Part shown: positions 1 to 8,916 of the stretch, one piece after another
How the letters are laid out: each line of letters starts with the position of its first letter
How positions within the stretch are numbered: position 1 is the stretch's first letter
IMG/VR virus record: IMGVR_UViG_3300042892_002029
Location: 1 to 64,000 of that record
DNA from: a virus
DNA length: 64,000 nt
Reading direction: 5' to 3' (one strand)
The notes under the pieces: generated by a model
What the model was told of the DNA's origin: nothing
Databases searched by the model: none
The model's input: only the letters and a program-made list of their open reading frames with translations
Made by a program: the position numbers and the translations under genes

Positions 1-414
1 GTTGCTGGTATTATGGGTAACATACAAAGAGAATCTACTTTTAACCCAGGTGCTTTGAACCCCAAAGATTCAAATGGACTACCATCACGAGGATTAATAC
101 AATGGAATGAGAACACGGCAAAAGCACCAGATTTTGGTAGTACGGTAGAGAGTCAATTAGACTATTTGATAGTTTTTGGTGGTAGATATAAGCGCTATTT
201 AAAAGAATTAATTGAATTGCGTGACTCAGGTAGACCAGCTGATGCATCTGAAGCTGCTTATTGGTTTGCAAAGTATGTTGAAGTTTGTGGTGGGTGTACA
301 GGTACATATGAGAATTTTTTGAAGAAAAACAATAATCAAACCCAACTAAGGTCAGAATATGCAAATGATTTCTTTAAAAGATTTAATACTGCTGGTGATT
401 CATTAAAATGGTAA
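1..414 (+). CDS. Tail-associated lysozyme (Phage_lysozyme2-like), 5' end cut off
   Basis: The frame is open from base 1 and the first in-frame ATG (13) lies inside a conserved motif, so the gene begins upstream of the window. The visible start reads V-A-G-I-M-G-N-I-Q-R-E-S, followed by a G-L-I-Q-W segment; this G(I/M)xGNxxxES...G(I/L)xQW pattern is typical of the phage tail lysozyme domain, a peptidoglycan hydrolase used to cross the cell wall during injection. The Glu of the ES pair is the expected catalytic acid. The C-terminal part (AYWFAKYVEVCGG, then a helical tail) also fits the family. It ends just before a class 1 promoter. The family call is from motif memory; the N-terminal part cannot be seen. 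Confidence 0.75.
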   Translation, partial: VAGIMGNIQRESTFNPGALNPKDSNGLPSRGLIQWNENTAKAPDFGSTVESQLDYLIVFGGRYKRYLKELIELRDSGRPADASEAAYWFAKYVEVCGGCTGTYENFLKKNNNQTQLRSEYANDFFKRFNTAGDSLKW

Positions 415-445
415 TTGTTTTTTAAATTAAATTTACATATATTTG
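415..445 (+). promoter_or_regulatory. Bacteroidota-type promoter (class 1), leaderless arrangement
   Basis: TTG at 415-417, a 20-base spacer and TATATTTG at 438-445 match the Bacteroidota -33/-7 consensus. The next ATG begins at 450, four bases after the box, so the mRNA should start at or next to the start codon. Confidence 0.75.
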
Positions 446-449
446 CAAT

Positions 450-1046
450 ATGTTTGTTGGAAATATAGTAGTACATAGTAAAATAAATATTGATAAATAT
501 TTCAATGTAGTAGAATCCATGGATGATGTCATCCATGGTTTACCTACATTAATAATAGGTTGGGATATAGTTAAAACTACTAATCCATATGTTGACTTTA
601 TAAGTAGAAAACTATCAGATGATATTTTTTGGACATTTAAAAAAACTGAACGTAGGGATATATTTGAAAATGATTTATATGATTTCATTCACCATAGTTA
701 CAATCTATTAATTAAGAATATAAACTACAAATTCATAGATTTAATTCAATTAACAGAATCAGAATTAAAAATTACATTTAAAACCATAAAAAAAAGTACT
801 AATGCTGTTGGGTATATACATGAAAATATGTTATATATTTATACTGAAAATACAGTATATGGGCTTGATTTAAACTTGATTAACTATTTAGACTATAATC
901 TACTTGAAACATTAAATAAAATAAAATCATATTGCTCAGTATTTTTGGACAATGACGAAATACTTATAGAATACAAGGACATAATTGATATGCTTAATAA
1001 CGAGGTTAAGTATGTTCCCTTTTTGTATTCTATTGAGCATGGATAA
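450..1046 (+). CDS. Hypothetical protein, 198 aa
   Basis: I do not recognise this protein. It is a soluble, Ile/Asn/Lys-rich chain without a signal peptide or membrane segment. The start codon is four bases after a class 1 promoter box, so translation probably begins on a leaderless transcript. A later Met (residue 24, within VVESMDDV) is possible if leaderless initiation does not occur. Its stop overlaps the next gene's start by 8 bases, so the two are probably co-translated. The promoter class suggests early or middle expression. Confidence 0.6.
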   Translation: MFVGNIVVHSKINIDKYFNVVESMDDVIHGLPTLIIGWDIVKTTNPYVDFISRKLSDDIFWTFKKTERRDIFENDLYDFIHHSYNLLIKNINYKFIDLIQLTESELKITFKTIKKSTNAVGYIHENMLYIYTENTVYGLDLNLINYLDYNLLETLNKIKSYCSVFLDNDEILIEYKDIIDMLNNEVKYVPFLYSIEHG

Positions 1047-1437
1047 AACAGTATTATTAGCATCTTTCATATTTAAAGACAGATTAGGTTGGTTTTTAAC
1101 TTATCTAGAATCGTCATTCCAAATCAATAAAAATGCAGTATTCCTATATGACATAGAGGATGACACTAAAGTCATGGTCACTTTTAAATTACTAATAAAA
1201 GCTGGGACTCACATTAACTTCAAAAAAGTATTTCCAAATGCAACCTTAATACATAAAAAGGGTAATGCAATCTATAGTATAAATGCTTTAAATAAATTAA
1301 TCGAAACATATAATGTTGATAACATTGGTAATATAAATTATAAATCAGTAATTATTGACTGGTCAAATTACCAGGATAATTTATTATTAATCAAAAATAA
1401 TAATCTAGTTATAACACCAATAAAGCGAATTTTATAA
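1039..1437 (+). CDS. Hypothetical protein, 132 aa
   Basis: I do not recognise this protein. The frame is open from 985, but the ATG at 1039 (MDKTVLLASF) overlaps the end of the preceding gene by only 8 bases and is the best start for translational coupling. The sequence alternates hydrophobic beta-like stretches with lysine-rich loops and has no obvious catalytic motif. It closes a two-gene unit driven from the class 1 promoter at 415-445. Confidence 0.55.
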   Translation: MDKTVLLASFIFKDRLGWFLTYLESSFQINKNAVFLYDIEDDTKVMVTFKLLIKAGTHINFKKVFPNATLIHKKGNAIYSINALNKLIETYNVDNIGNINYKSVIIDWSNYQDNLLLIKNNNLVITPIKRIL

Positions 1438-1445
1438 TATTATCA

Positions 1446-1455
1446 GATATTTATA
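1446..1455 (+). promoter_or_regulatory. Class 2 (ATATTTATA) promoter motif
   Basis: GATATTTATA in the gap before the small gene at 1489. The same motif precedes gp25, gp6 and other structural genes in this window. I infer that it is a late-type promoter element. Confidence 0.45.
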
Positions 1456-1488
1456 TACAAATACATAATTAAATTAAAAACAGGTGTT

Positions 1489-1665
1489 ATGGAAAATAAT
1501 GATAAAAAAATAAACTTAGAAAAAAACTTAGATGAGTTTTTAACAAGTGAAAATGTAAATATGGATTGTAATGACGAAGGTTGTATCATTAAAACTGATA
1601 AAAGCTTAGTTGAAAGAATCAATAAAAAAATAATAACAGAAGACGGAAGACAATTATTATTTTAA
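1489..1665 (+). CDS. Small acidic/lysine-rich protein, 58 aa
   Basis: ATG at 1489 opens a 58-codon frame (MENNDKKINLEKNLDEF..., ending GRQLLF) that stops at TAA 1663-1665, one base before the next start. It lies 33 bases after a class 2 motif and forms a unit with the acidic protein downstream. It contains two Cys (MDCNDEGCI) but no recognisable domain. The tight spacing and the in-phase, low-complexity but non-repetitive reading support it as a real gene. Its function is unknown, probably virion or head related from its neighbour. Confidence 0.55.
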   Translation: MENNDKKINLEKNLDEFLTSENVNMDCNDEGCIIKTDKSLVERINKKIITEDGRQLLF

Positions 1666-1666
1666 G

Positions 1667-2458
1667 ATGAGAAATAAAACTATAAATAAAGCATTACTAA
1701 GTGAAGAACTTAAAAAGTTTAAATCACTTACGAATTATAATTACTATGATGATAGGTCTACAATATCTGAAAATTTCCCAATCGTAAGCATGGAAGAAGA
1801 AAGACCAGAAGACCCTATGTATTCTGGTAAAGATATCATATTAGGTATGGCCGAAGCTGAAGGTGATGAAGCAAATGCACCAGCAGAAGATAATTTAGAT
1901 GCTGATGTTGAAGATATCACTGCTGATATTGAAGCTAACGCTGAAGAACCAACAGAACCAATGGGTGATGCAAGTGCTGAATTACCAGTTGACGATGTTG
2001 CACCAGCTGAAGAAATGCCAATCGAAGAACCAGCACCTGAAGAAGATGCTGTAGAATTAGATGTTACTGAATTAGTAAAAGGTTCTGAAGCTGCAAAACA
2101 ATCAGCAGATGCTGCAAATTCTAAAATAGAACAATTAATGAGTATGGTTGATAAGTTAGAAAGTCAATTATCATCAATGAGCTCAATTTCAGATAAAATT
2201 GATGATTTGGAAAAAGAAATCGAAAGAAGAAATCCAACACCAAAAGAAAAATTAGAAATGCGTTCATTAGATTCATTCCCATATAGTGTTAAATTAACTG
2301 ATTTTTGGGATGAAAAAGGTGACCGTTATGATACTGGAGCTGATGATGATAAACCAGAGGAATATGTGTTAACACAAAAAGATATTGATGATGATTATAG
2401 TGAGTCAGATATTGAAGATAGTTTCAATGGTGATGAATACGAAGAAGAAAATATGTAA
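1667..2458 (+). CDS. Acidic, Ala/Glu-rich probable structural or scaffold-like protein, 263 aa
   Basis: The first ~45 residues are ordinary. Residues ~60-135 are an Ala/Glu/Pro/Asp-rich, probably disordered stretch, ~140-190 are predicted coiled coil (SKIEQLMSMVDKLESQL), and the C-terminus is again very acidic. That layout is common in phage scaffold, prohead-core or decoration proteins, but I cannot name a family. It starts one base after the previous stop and ends at a strong terminator. The class 2 motif upstream suggests late expression. Confidence 0.6.
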   Translation: MRNKTINKALLSEELKKFKSLTNYNYYDDRSTISENFPIVSMEEERPEDPMYSGKDIILGMAEAEGDEANAPAEDNLDADVEDITADIEANAEEPTEPMGDASAELPVDDVAPAEEMPIEEPAPEEDAVELDVTELVKGSEAAKQSADAANSKIEQLMSMVDKLESQLSSMSSISDKIDDLEKEIERRNPTPKEKLEMRSLDSFPYSVKLTDFWDEKGDRYDTGADDDKPEEYVLTQKDIDDDYSESDIEDSFNGDEYEEENM

Positions 2459-2483
2459 AATAATACATAATTAATATATTGAG

Positions 2484-2512
2484 AAACAAGGCATTAGTCT
2501 TGTTTTTCTTTT
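2484..2512 (+). terminator. Rho-independent terminator
   Basis: AAACAAG (2484-2490), an 8-base loop and CTTGTTT (2499-2505) form a 7-bp stem followed by a T-rich tract. It separates the structural unit from the replication block. Confidence 0.75.
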
Positions 2513-2538
2513 TTATAGTAAAAAATATTTAAAAAAAG

Positions 2539-2569
2539 TTGTTATAAGATTATAAACCTAGTACTTTTG
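2539..2569 (+). promoter_or_regulatory. Class 1 promoter, distal promoter of the ssDNA-binding protein gene
   Basis: TTG at 2539-2541, a 20-base spacer, and TACTTTTG at 2562-2569. It fits the Bacteroidota consensus and leaves a long leader of ~175 bases. Confidence 0.65.
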
Positions 2570-2634
2570 TAAAACATAATTCGAAATGAATCAAAATATT
2601 TAAAAAACCCCTTTACTTTTTACCAATTTAGTAG

Positions 2635-2642
2635 TACATTTG
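2635..2642 (+). promoter_or_regulatory. Second candidate class 1 promoter box for the ssDNA-binding protein gene
   Basis: TACATTTG matches TAnnTTTG, but the -33 position reads TTT rather than TTG, so it is weaker than the promoter 70 bases upstream. Tandem promoters would suit an abundant replication protein. Confidence 0.45.
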
Positions 2643-2745
2643 TATAGATAAATTAATATAGTAAAATTGACATAGGGAAATTAAATAGTATAAATAAATA
2701 GTAGAATTAAATAGTATAACAATCAAACAAATATAAATTAAAATT

Positions 2746-3645
2746 ATGAGTATTTTTGACGAAATGATGAAACAGTATGAATCATCACACAATGGAAAAA
2801 GAGATAGCGGTTCTCAAAAAACGTATGACCTAAAGAACTATTTTAACACAGTCTTGCCAAAGGGTGTTGATAGTCAAACAAAGAAAATTAGGATTTTACC
2901 TCCAGCCGAGGGACAAAAGACACCATTTACAGTTTTATGGGGTCACGTTAAAAAAATCGGAGATGAGTGGAAAACATTCCCATGTTTAAAGCATGAAAAG
3001 GATGAAGATTGTCCATTTTGCCAAGCAAGAGAAGCTTTATTAGCTACTGGTAAAGAAGAAGACAAAGAATTAGCAAAACAATATTCAGCTAGACAATTTT
3101 ATGTTGTTAAAGTTATCGATAGAGATAATGAAGCTGATGGTGTTAAATTCTGGAGATTCAAACACAATTACAAGAAAGGTGGAGTTATGGATAAAATGAT
3201 GGCTGCAATTGCAACAGTTAATCACAATATCACTGACATTGAAACTGGTAGAGATTTAAATATCGTAGTTGTTAGAGATGGTCAGGCATCTGTAGTACAA
3301 AATGTTACTTACCCATTAGATACTTCAAAATTATCAGCTAATGATGAGAAAGTTAAAGAATGGACTGAGGACATTAGAACTTGGGAAGATGTATATAGTG
3401 TTAGAAACTATGATTACTTAAAAATTGTCGTAAAAGGTGATACACCAGTTTGGGATAAAGATAATAAGTGTTACGCTGGTAAGTTAGAGTTGGAAGCTAA
3501 ATCATCAGAAAAATCAGCAAATGATGATGATGATAATTTAGTAGAAGAATTAGAAATTGGTTCATTAAAAGTTGAAACAGAAAAAAAATCAACAACACCA
3601 GTAAGTACATCTGATGATGATGATGACGATGATTTACCGTTCTAA
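2746..3645 (+). CDS. Single-stranded DNA-binding protein, T4 gp32-like
   Basis: This is the cooperative ssDNA-binding protein of the replication and recombination machinery. Visible zinc ligands are H67, C80, C89 and C92 (FPCLKH...DCPFC), the same H-C-C-C order and nearly the same positions as in T4 gp32. A basic N-terminal arm (first ~30 residues) would mediate cooperativity. The C-terminus is a run of Asp ending in LPF, the acidic tail used to contact partner proteins. The length, 299 aa, is close to T4 gp32 (301). It has its own promoters and terminator, and uvsX follows directly, as expected for a recombination-dependent replication cluster. Confidence 0.93.
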   Translation: MSIFDEMMKQYESSHNGKRDSGSQKTYDLKNYFNTVLPKGVDSQTKKIRILPPAEGQKTPFTVLWGHVKKIGDEWKTFPCLKHEKDEDCPFCQAREALLATGKEEDKELAKQYSARQFYVVKVIDRDNEADGVKFWRFKHNYKKGGVMDKMMAAIATVNHNITDIETGRDLNIVVVRDGQASVVQNVTYPLDTSKLSANDEKVKEWTEDIRTWEDVYSVRNYDYLKIVVKGDTPVWDKDNKCYAGKLELEAKSSEKSANDDDDNLVEELEIGSLKVETEKKSTTPVSTSDDDDDDDLPF

Positions 3646-3670
3646 TAACAATCAATAAATAATTATAAAT

Positions 3671-3697
3671 GGGTGGACATTCGTTCACCCTTTTTTT
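3671..3697 (+). terminator. Rho-independent terminator after the ssDNA-binding protein gene
   Basis: GGGTGGAC (3671-3678), loop ATTC, GTTCACCC (3683-3690), then seven T. The stem has 8 bp with one G-U pair. Because uvsX starts 26 bases later without a clear promoter, it may act as an attenuator that keeps the ssDNA-binding protein in excess. Confidence 0.8.
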
Positions 3698-3715
3698 AAA
3701 ACCAAAATTAAAATT

Positions 3716-4825
3716 ATGAGTGAAAACAAAAAACTACCAAAAAAATCAATTCAAAAAAAATCATTTGATTTAGATGCTTTCCTAGAAAGTGAAAATTTAA
3801 ATTCAGAACCAAAAGATAAAGAATTAACATGGGTACCATTATCTAAAGGTTGGTTCGATGCATTAAAATTACCTGGGTTTCCTAGAGGTTACGTAAGTTT
3901 GGTTAGAGGTTACTCTAATACTGGTAAGTCTACTGCTTTTTACGAAGCAATAGCTGGAGCTCAAAAAATTGGTGATTTTGCAGTTGTAATTGAAACTGAA
4001 GGTAACTGGAATGCTGAACATGCTAAACAGATTGGTGTTAAATTTAAAGAGGTTATTAATGAAGAAACTGGTGAAATTACTGAAAAGCCAGATAACTTCA
4101 TGTTAGTTAGAAATAAAGATTTATACAATATGTATAAAAATTACAATCACCAAGATAGTAAAACAATGACAAAACCAACAAGAGGTGAACCTGTTATTGA
4201 AGATGTTTCATTATTTATTAGTGAGATGATTCAAAAACAAGAAAATGGTATTATTCCTATGAATATGGTTTTTCTATGGGACTCTATTGGCACACTTAAT
4301 TGTTACAAATCAGCTTGCTCAAATACAAGTAATAATATGTGGAATGCTGGTGCTATGGGTGCTTTCCAAGCAATTGTTAATTTTAAAATACCATCTACTA
4401 GAGCTATTGATAGTGAATATACTAACACAATGATTTGTGTTCAAAAGATTTGGTTAGACAATATGAATGGTACAGTTGTTAAACATAAGGGTGGTGAATT
4501 TATGTTCTTTAATTCTAGAATTATCGTACACTTAGGTGGTATATTAACACATGGAACTAAAAAACTAACAGCGAAAGCATTAAACCAAGATTTCCAATAT
4601 GGTACTGAGGCTAAAATTAGATGTGAAAAAAATCACGTAACAGGTATTGAAAGAAACGGTACAATTGCATCAACACCTCATGGATATGTAAATCCAGATG
4701 AATTGGATGAATATAAGACTAAACATAGAAAATTCATACATGAAGCACTAAACGTTGATTACAATGCAGCTATTGACTATAGCACTGAAGAAGGCAAACT
4801 TGAAGGTGATGATATTAGAGAATAA
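3716..4825 (+). CDS. uvsX: UvsX, RecA-like recombinase
   Basis: Strand-exchange ATPase that loads on ssDNA, with the gp32-like protein encoded just upstream as its natural partner. The Walker A motif is G-Y-S-N-T-G-K-S-T at residues 65-73 and the Walker B strand is NMVFLWDS at about 183-190. A VIETEGNW segment (~91-98) holds the conserved catalytic Glu region of the RecA/UvsX family. The length, 369 aa, is near T4 UvsX (391 aa). The N-terminal ~35 residues are Lys-rich. No uvsY gene is recognisable nearby. The gene lies after a terminator and is probably read through from the gp32-like promoters. Confidence 0.9.
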   Translation: MSENKKLPKKSIQKKSFDLDAFLESENLNSEPKDKELTWVPLSKGWFDALKLPGFPRGYVSLVRGYSNTGKSTAFYEAIAGAQKIGDFAVVIETEGNWNAEHAKQIGVKFKEVINEETGEITEKPDNFMLVRNKDLYNMYKNYNHQDSKTMTKPTRGEPVIEDVSLFISEMIQKQENGIIPMNMVFLWDSIGTLNCYKSACSNTSNNMWNAGAMGAFQAIVNFKIPSTRAIDSEYTNTMICVQKIWLDNMNGTVVKHKGGEFMFFNSRIIVHLGGILTHGTKKLTAKALNQDFQYGTEAKIRCEKNHVTGIERNGTIASTPHGYVNPDELDEYKTKHRKFIHEALNVDYNAAIDYSTEEGKLEGDDIRE

Positions 4826-4846
4826 TTTAAATTATAAATAACAGAT

Positions 4847-4930
4847 ATGAGTAAAACAAGTTCAAAGCAAAGATTGGAAACCCTAAAATCATGGGTGAAG
4901 AGTATTAACCTTTACAAGGTTAAGAAATGA
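4847..4930 (+). CDS. 27-residue basic small protein between uvsX and the RNase H gene
   Basis: ATG at 4847 opens 27 codons (MSKTSSKQRLETLKSW..., ending YKVKK). Its TGA overlaps the ATG of the next gene (ATGA at 4927-4930), a classic coupling arrangement. The peptide is strongly basic with no acidic cluster. It could be a real microprotein or a leader that couples translation of the RNase H gene; the sequence alone does not decide. Confidence 0.4.
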   Translation: MSKTSSKQRLETLKSWVKSINLYKVKK

Positions 4931-5985
4931 ATCGAAGACCACCTAAACATGGTGAGAAAAAAGAAAAAGAAATAAATGTACTATTGGTTGATGGGAATGC
5001 TCTATTTAAAAGGAGCATTCTCGGAGCCAAAGATGTTTACAATCAAAAGCAAGAGCATATCGGTGGTATTTACCAATTCATCACGGTATTAAGAAAATTA
5101 TTAGATGATGGTTTATATCATAAAGCTTTTGTATTTTGGGATGGTAAACTTAGTGGTCAACTAAGGTATAATATATACCACGACTACAAATCTAATAGAA
5201 ATAAAGATTATGTGAACGGCACTCATCCTATCGATGAAAGTGAGTTATCACAAAAATTACAAATCAAAAGATACTTAGAAGAATTATTTATTCGACAATA
5301 TGAAGATAAAATAGTTGAAAGTGATGATTTAATTGCGTATGTTTGCAATAACAAAAAATCAAATGAGAAAATAACTATCTGTACTAGTGACAGAGACCTT
5401 TGTCAACTCATAGAGTCTAATGTTAGAATATACATGTGTGATTTAAAACAATACATTACTTTGGAAAATTATAATCAATTCTTTAAACATCATCAAAGCA
5501 ATGCCGCTTTAATAAAAATATTTTGTGGTGATAACAGTGATTGTATCAAAGGGATTAGAAGACTTGGTGAAGACACCATGATTAAACACTTTCCAGAGAT
5601 TACTAAAGGTCCAGTAAAGGTTAGTGATATAATTGTAAAATCAGCACAATTACAAATTGATAGAATCAATAATAAACAAAAACCATTACAAATATTTGAT
5701 AATATAGTAATGAGTATCACTGACGGTATTCAAGGTGATAAACTATATGAGATAAATGATAAGTTAGTTAACTTAAGAAATCCAATGATTACTGAATCAG
5801 TAATAAATGAATTAAAAGATTTAATTGAATTACCAATAAACCCAGAGGGTAGAGATGTAAAGAATGCTTATCAGCTAATGAAAGAGGATGGTATGGATAG
5901 AGAGATACAAAACTATAGTATCGAATACTTTATGCCATTTAAAAGATTAATAGAAAGAGAAAAGAATAATCAAACAATAAATTAA
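4927..5985 (+). CDS. 5'-3' exonuclease / RNase H (FEN-like, T4 rnh-type)
   Basis: Removes RNA primers and flaps on the lagging strand. Metal-binding acidic clusters of the FEN/PIN fold are visible: LLVDGNALFKRS (D22), VFWDGKLSGQLR with the following arginine-rich segment, ESDDLIAYV, and TSDRDLCQL, followed by CGDNSDCIKGI, the helix-hairpin-helix-like region with its Asp pair. At 352 aa it is slightly longer than T4 RNase H (305 aa). It sits between uvsX and the helicase gene, and its start overlaps the stop of a 27-codon frame. Confidence 0.82.
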   Translation: MNRRPPKHGEKKEKEINVLLVDGNALFKRSILGAKDVYNQKQEHIGGIYQFITVLRKLLDDGLYHKAFVFWDGKLSGQLRYNIYHDYKSNRNKDYVNGTHPIDESELSQKLQIKRYLEELFIRQYEDKIVESDDLIAYVCNNKKSNEKITICTSDRDLCQLIESNVRIYMCDLKQYITLENYNQFFKHHQSNAALIKIFCGDNSDCIKGIRRLGEDTMIKHFPEITKGPVKVSDIIVKSAQLQIDRINNKQKPLQIFDNIVMSITDGIQGDKLYEINDKLVNLRNPMITESVINELKDLIELPINPEGRDVKNAYQLMKEDGMDREIQNYSIEYFMPFKRLIEREKNNQTIN

Positions 5986-5990
5986 TAATT

Positions 5991-6470
5991 ATGAAAAAAA
6001 ACACAAATTTCGCAAGTCAAAAATTTGAATTTTTACTTAAAATCAACAACAACATTATCTGTCAGAGATATTTTAGTATTGATGGTTACAATAACAGAGT
6101 ATTAACATCGGTTGAGCTTAAAGAGCTTGTTGATTCACTTTGTGGTATGAACAATGGTAGCTTTGGTTCATGTGGTATAGTACCGAAATTCCTTAAGGAT
6201 AAATCAGTAGATTACCTATGGGACCGTTATGACCCATATAGTGAAACTAGAAGAGAAGAAGATGCTTCTGAAAGAGATATTTTTAAGAATGAAGATATCT
6301 TCACTTTTGAAATTAAAGTTGATAGAAACATAGTTGCAAAGTCAACGTTCTCAGGTAATTGGTTCCCAACTATGGTTAGATACCAGGTTAACATCAAACC
6401 AATCATACCTAACATTATTGAAGAAATTTCAGAATATTTCACAAGAAAAGAGTACGAAGCGGTAGCATAA
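5991..6470 (+). CDS. Hypothetical protein in the replication block, 159 aa
   Basis: I do not recognise this protein. It is a compact mixed alpha/beta chain with an aromatic, acidic middle (YLWDRYDPYSETRREED) and no signal peptide, membrane segment or clear zinc site. It sits 5 bases after the RNase H gene and 27 before the helicase gene, so it is part of the replication operon and may be an accessory replication factor; that is inference from position only. Confidence 0.6.
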   Translation: MKKNTNFASQKFEFLLKINNNIICQRYFSIDGYNNRVLTSVELKELVDSLCGMNNGSFGSCGIVPKFLKDKSVDYLWDRYDPYSETRREEDASERDIFKNEDIFTFEIKVDRNIVAKSTFSGNWFPTMVRYQVNIKPIIPNIIEEISEYFTRKEYEAVA

Positions 6471-6497
6471 TAATATTTAATATATACAGAGTTTTAT

Positions 6498-7904
6498 ATG
6501 AGTAAAATAAATAAAGATAATCTAGGATACCTAGGACTTGACTTTCAGTATCGGTTGTTATTACAAATAATAACCGATAGAAAGTTCGGTACCGCAATCT
6601 TAGATATGGTTAATCCGAATTACTTCGAAGACTCATATGTTAGAATTATTGTTGGTACTATAAAAGATGCATTTGAAAAACATGAAGCTATTCCAGATAT
6701 TGGAAGTTTAAGAAGTAGATTGTTAGAACATGTTAAAGATGAAATCGATAGAAATTCAGTATTCAGTCATATAAGACGAATTGAAGAAGCTGAACTAAAC
6801 GATACATTTTATATTCAGGAAACTGCTTTAAAGTTTTGTAAAAGACAAGAACTTGTTAAGGCAATTAAACAAATGAATGAAATCATCACAAAAGGTAGTA
6901 TCGATGATTATGACAAATGTGAGGAGATATTGAAAAAAGCCTTGGAGTTTGGCGAAAACTCAGATGGTATAATTGATGTTTGTGATAATTTGGAAGATGT
7001 ACTATCAGATGATTATAGAGACCCAATAGCAACTGGTATTGAGGGGTTAGATGAAATAATGGATGGTGGTTTAGCTAAAGGTGAATTAGCAATCATATTA
7101 GCCGCATGGGGTGTTGGTAAAACAACCATGATTACCAAGTTAGCTAACCACGCTAAGGCGATTGGTAATAATGTTATGCAGATATTCTTTGAAGATACGA
7201 CAAAAATAATTCAAAGAAAACATATATCATGTTGGACAAAAATACCATTAAATGAATTACAAGCTAATAGAGTTAATGCAATTGAAGAATTTAAATCATT
7301 TGAGAATAGACCAGGTAAGTTAAAATTGGTTAAAATGAGAAGTGATAATACTACTGTTGCTAAAATAAAACAAATAATTAGAAAAAATATTGCACAAGGG
7401 TTTAAACCAGATTTAGTTCTTATTGATTACATCGATTGTATTCAACCATCTAAAAACTATACAGATGTAAATGAAGGTCAAGGTGCTGTGATGAGAGAAT
7501 TTGAATCAATGTTATCTGAATTAGATATTGCTGGTTGGACAGCAACACAAGGTAACCGTTCAGCAATTAAAGCTGAAGTAGTTGAAGGTGACCAAATGGG
7601 TGGGTCAATTAAGAAAGCGCAAATTGGTCACTTTTTAGTTTCTATTGCAAAATCATTAGAACAAAAAGAGAATAATACAGCTAATATGGCTATTCTTAAA
7701 TCTAGATTTGGTAAGTCTGGTGTAGTTTTCGAAGATATAGTATTTGATAACTCAACAATACAAATTGACATGAGCCAAAATTCACAAGGGGTTTCGTTCT
7801 CAAACCATGGTCAAGCTAGAGAACAAAAAGGTCAAGACCGAGTTAATCATTTAATGGATGTTGCCATTAAAAGAAAAGATGACATGGACAATCAAGATAA
7901 ATAA
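6498..7904 (+). CDS. Replicative DNA helicase, DnaB / T4 gp41-like
   Basis: Hexameric 5'-3' helicase of the replisome. Residues 1-~150 are a helical N-terminal domain of the DnaB type. The RecA-like core follows, with Walker A GVGKTT near residue 205 (IILAAWGVGKTTM), Walker B DLVLIDYID near 305-313, and a Q/N motif WTATQGNRSA near 350 that is typical of DnaB H3. SFGKSG-like motif H4 appears as KSRFGKSG. At 468 aa it matches gp41 (475 aa). The ends are charged and glutamine-rich. It is co-directional with uvsX and the RNR genes. Confidence 0.9.
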   Translation: MSKINKDNLGYLGLDFQYRLLLQIITDRKFGTAILDMVNPNYFEDSYVRIIVGTIKDAFEKHEAIPDIGSLRSRLLEHVKDEIDRNSVFSHIRRIEEAELNDTFYIQETALKFCKRQELVKAIKQMNEIITKGSIDDYDKCEEILKKALEFGENSDGIIDVCDNLEDVLSDDYRDPIATGIEGLDEIMDGGLAKGELAIILAAWGVGKTTMITKLANHAKAIGNNVMQIFFEDTTKIIQRKHISCWTKIPLNELQANRVNAIEEFKSFENRPGKLKLVKMRSDNTTVAKIKQIIRKNIAQGFKPDLVLIDYIDCIQPSKNYTDVNEGQGAVMREFESMLSELDIAGWTATQGNRSAIKAEVVEGDQMGGSIKKAQIGHFLVSIAKSLEQKENNTANMAILKSRFGKSGVVFEDIVFDNSTIQIDMSQNSQGVSFSNHGQAREQKGQDRVNHLMDVAIKRKDDMDNQDK

Positions 7905-7922
7905 ATAATAAATTAAAAAATT

Positions 7923-8894
7923 ATGGAACCAATTTTAAAAGAGAATCCTAATAGATTCGTTATATTCCCAATTAAATATCATGATATTTGGGAGTTTTAT
8001 AAAAAATCAGAAGCAAACTTTTGGACTGCTGAAGAAATAGATTTAGAAGCTGACTTATCAGACTGGGCTAAATTAAATGATAATGAGCAATATTTCATTA
8101 AGAATGTATTAGCGTTTTTCGCAGCATCTGATGGTATTGTTAATGAAAATCTAGCACAAAACTTTATTAATGAAGTTCAGTATGCTGAAGCTAAGTTTTT
8201 CTATGGCTTTCAACTTATGATGGAAAACATACACTCCGAAACTTATTCATTACTTATCGATACATACGTTAAAGATAAGGATGAGCAACACAAATTGTTT
8301 AATGCAATAGATAACATACCAGCTGTTCAGAAAAAGGCTGAGTGGGCTTTAAAATGGGTTGATTCAGATAACTTTGGTGAAAGACTAATTGCATTTGCTG
8401 CGGTTGAAGGAATATTCTTTTCAGGTTCATTTTGTTCAATCTTCTGGTTAAAGAATAGAGGTCTTATGCCAGGATTATCATTTTCAAATGAGTTAATATC
8501 TAGAGATGAGGGACTTCATTGTGATTTCGCAGTTCATTTACATAATGAACACTTAATTAATCAAGTGCCAAAGGATAGAATTAAAGAAATTATAACTTCT
8601 GCATTGAGCATTGAAAAAGAGTTTATATTGGAATCGTTACCAGTTGATTTAATTGGTATGAATTCTAATCTTATGAGTCAATATTTAGAATATGTTGCTG
8701 ACAGATTATTAATCGATTTAAAATGTGAGCCGATATTTAATAGTAAGAACCCATTTGATTTCATGGTAAACATAGCCTTGGAGAACAAGACCAACTTCTT
8801 TGAAAAGAGAGTGGGTGATTATTCTAAGTCTGGTGTTGGAAATTCTAGTTCTGATAATAAGCTATCATTCGAAGGTGATGATAGTGATTTTTAA
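7923..8894 (+). CDS. nrdB: Ribonucleotide reductase class I, small subunit
   Basis: Carries the di-iron/tyrosyl radical cofactor used to start reduction of ribonucleotides. Ligand motifs are visible in order: the D/E cluster near [10 protein letters not shown]-x-x-H in [11 protein letters not shown] with Tyr four residues after His (the position of the radical Tyr), the second Glu in AAVEGIFF, and the second E-x-x-H in [10 protein letters not shown]. The 323-aa length fits the short class Ia/Ic form. nrdA follows 22 bases later. Together they supply dNTPs during infection. Confidence 0.93.
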   Translation: MEPILKENPNRFVIFPIKYHDIWEFYKKSEANFWTAEEIDLEADLSDWAKLNDNEQYFIKNVLAFFAASDGIVNENLAQNFINEVQYAEAKFFYGFQLMMENIHSETYSLLIDTYVKDKDEQHKLFNAIDNIPAVQKKAEWALKWVDSDNFGERLIAFAAVEGIFFSGSFCSIFWLKNRGLMPGLSFSNELISRDEGLHCDFAVHLHNEHLINQVPKDRIKEIITSALSIEKEFILESLPVDLIGMNSNLMSQYLEYVADRLLIDLKCEPIFNSKNPFDFMVNIALENKTNFFEKRVGDYSKSGVGNSSSDNKLSFEGDDSDF

Positions 8895-8916
8895 GTTAAA
8901 AAATTGTTAAAAAAAA

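Noticed and set aside
985-1038. Upstream ATG at 985 as the start of the second gene
   Set aside because: It would overlap the preceding gene by 62 bases in another frame; the ATG at 1039 overlaps by only 8 bases and fits the coupling seen elsewhere.
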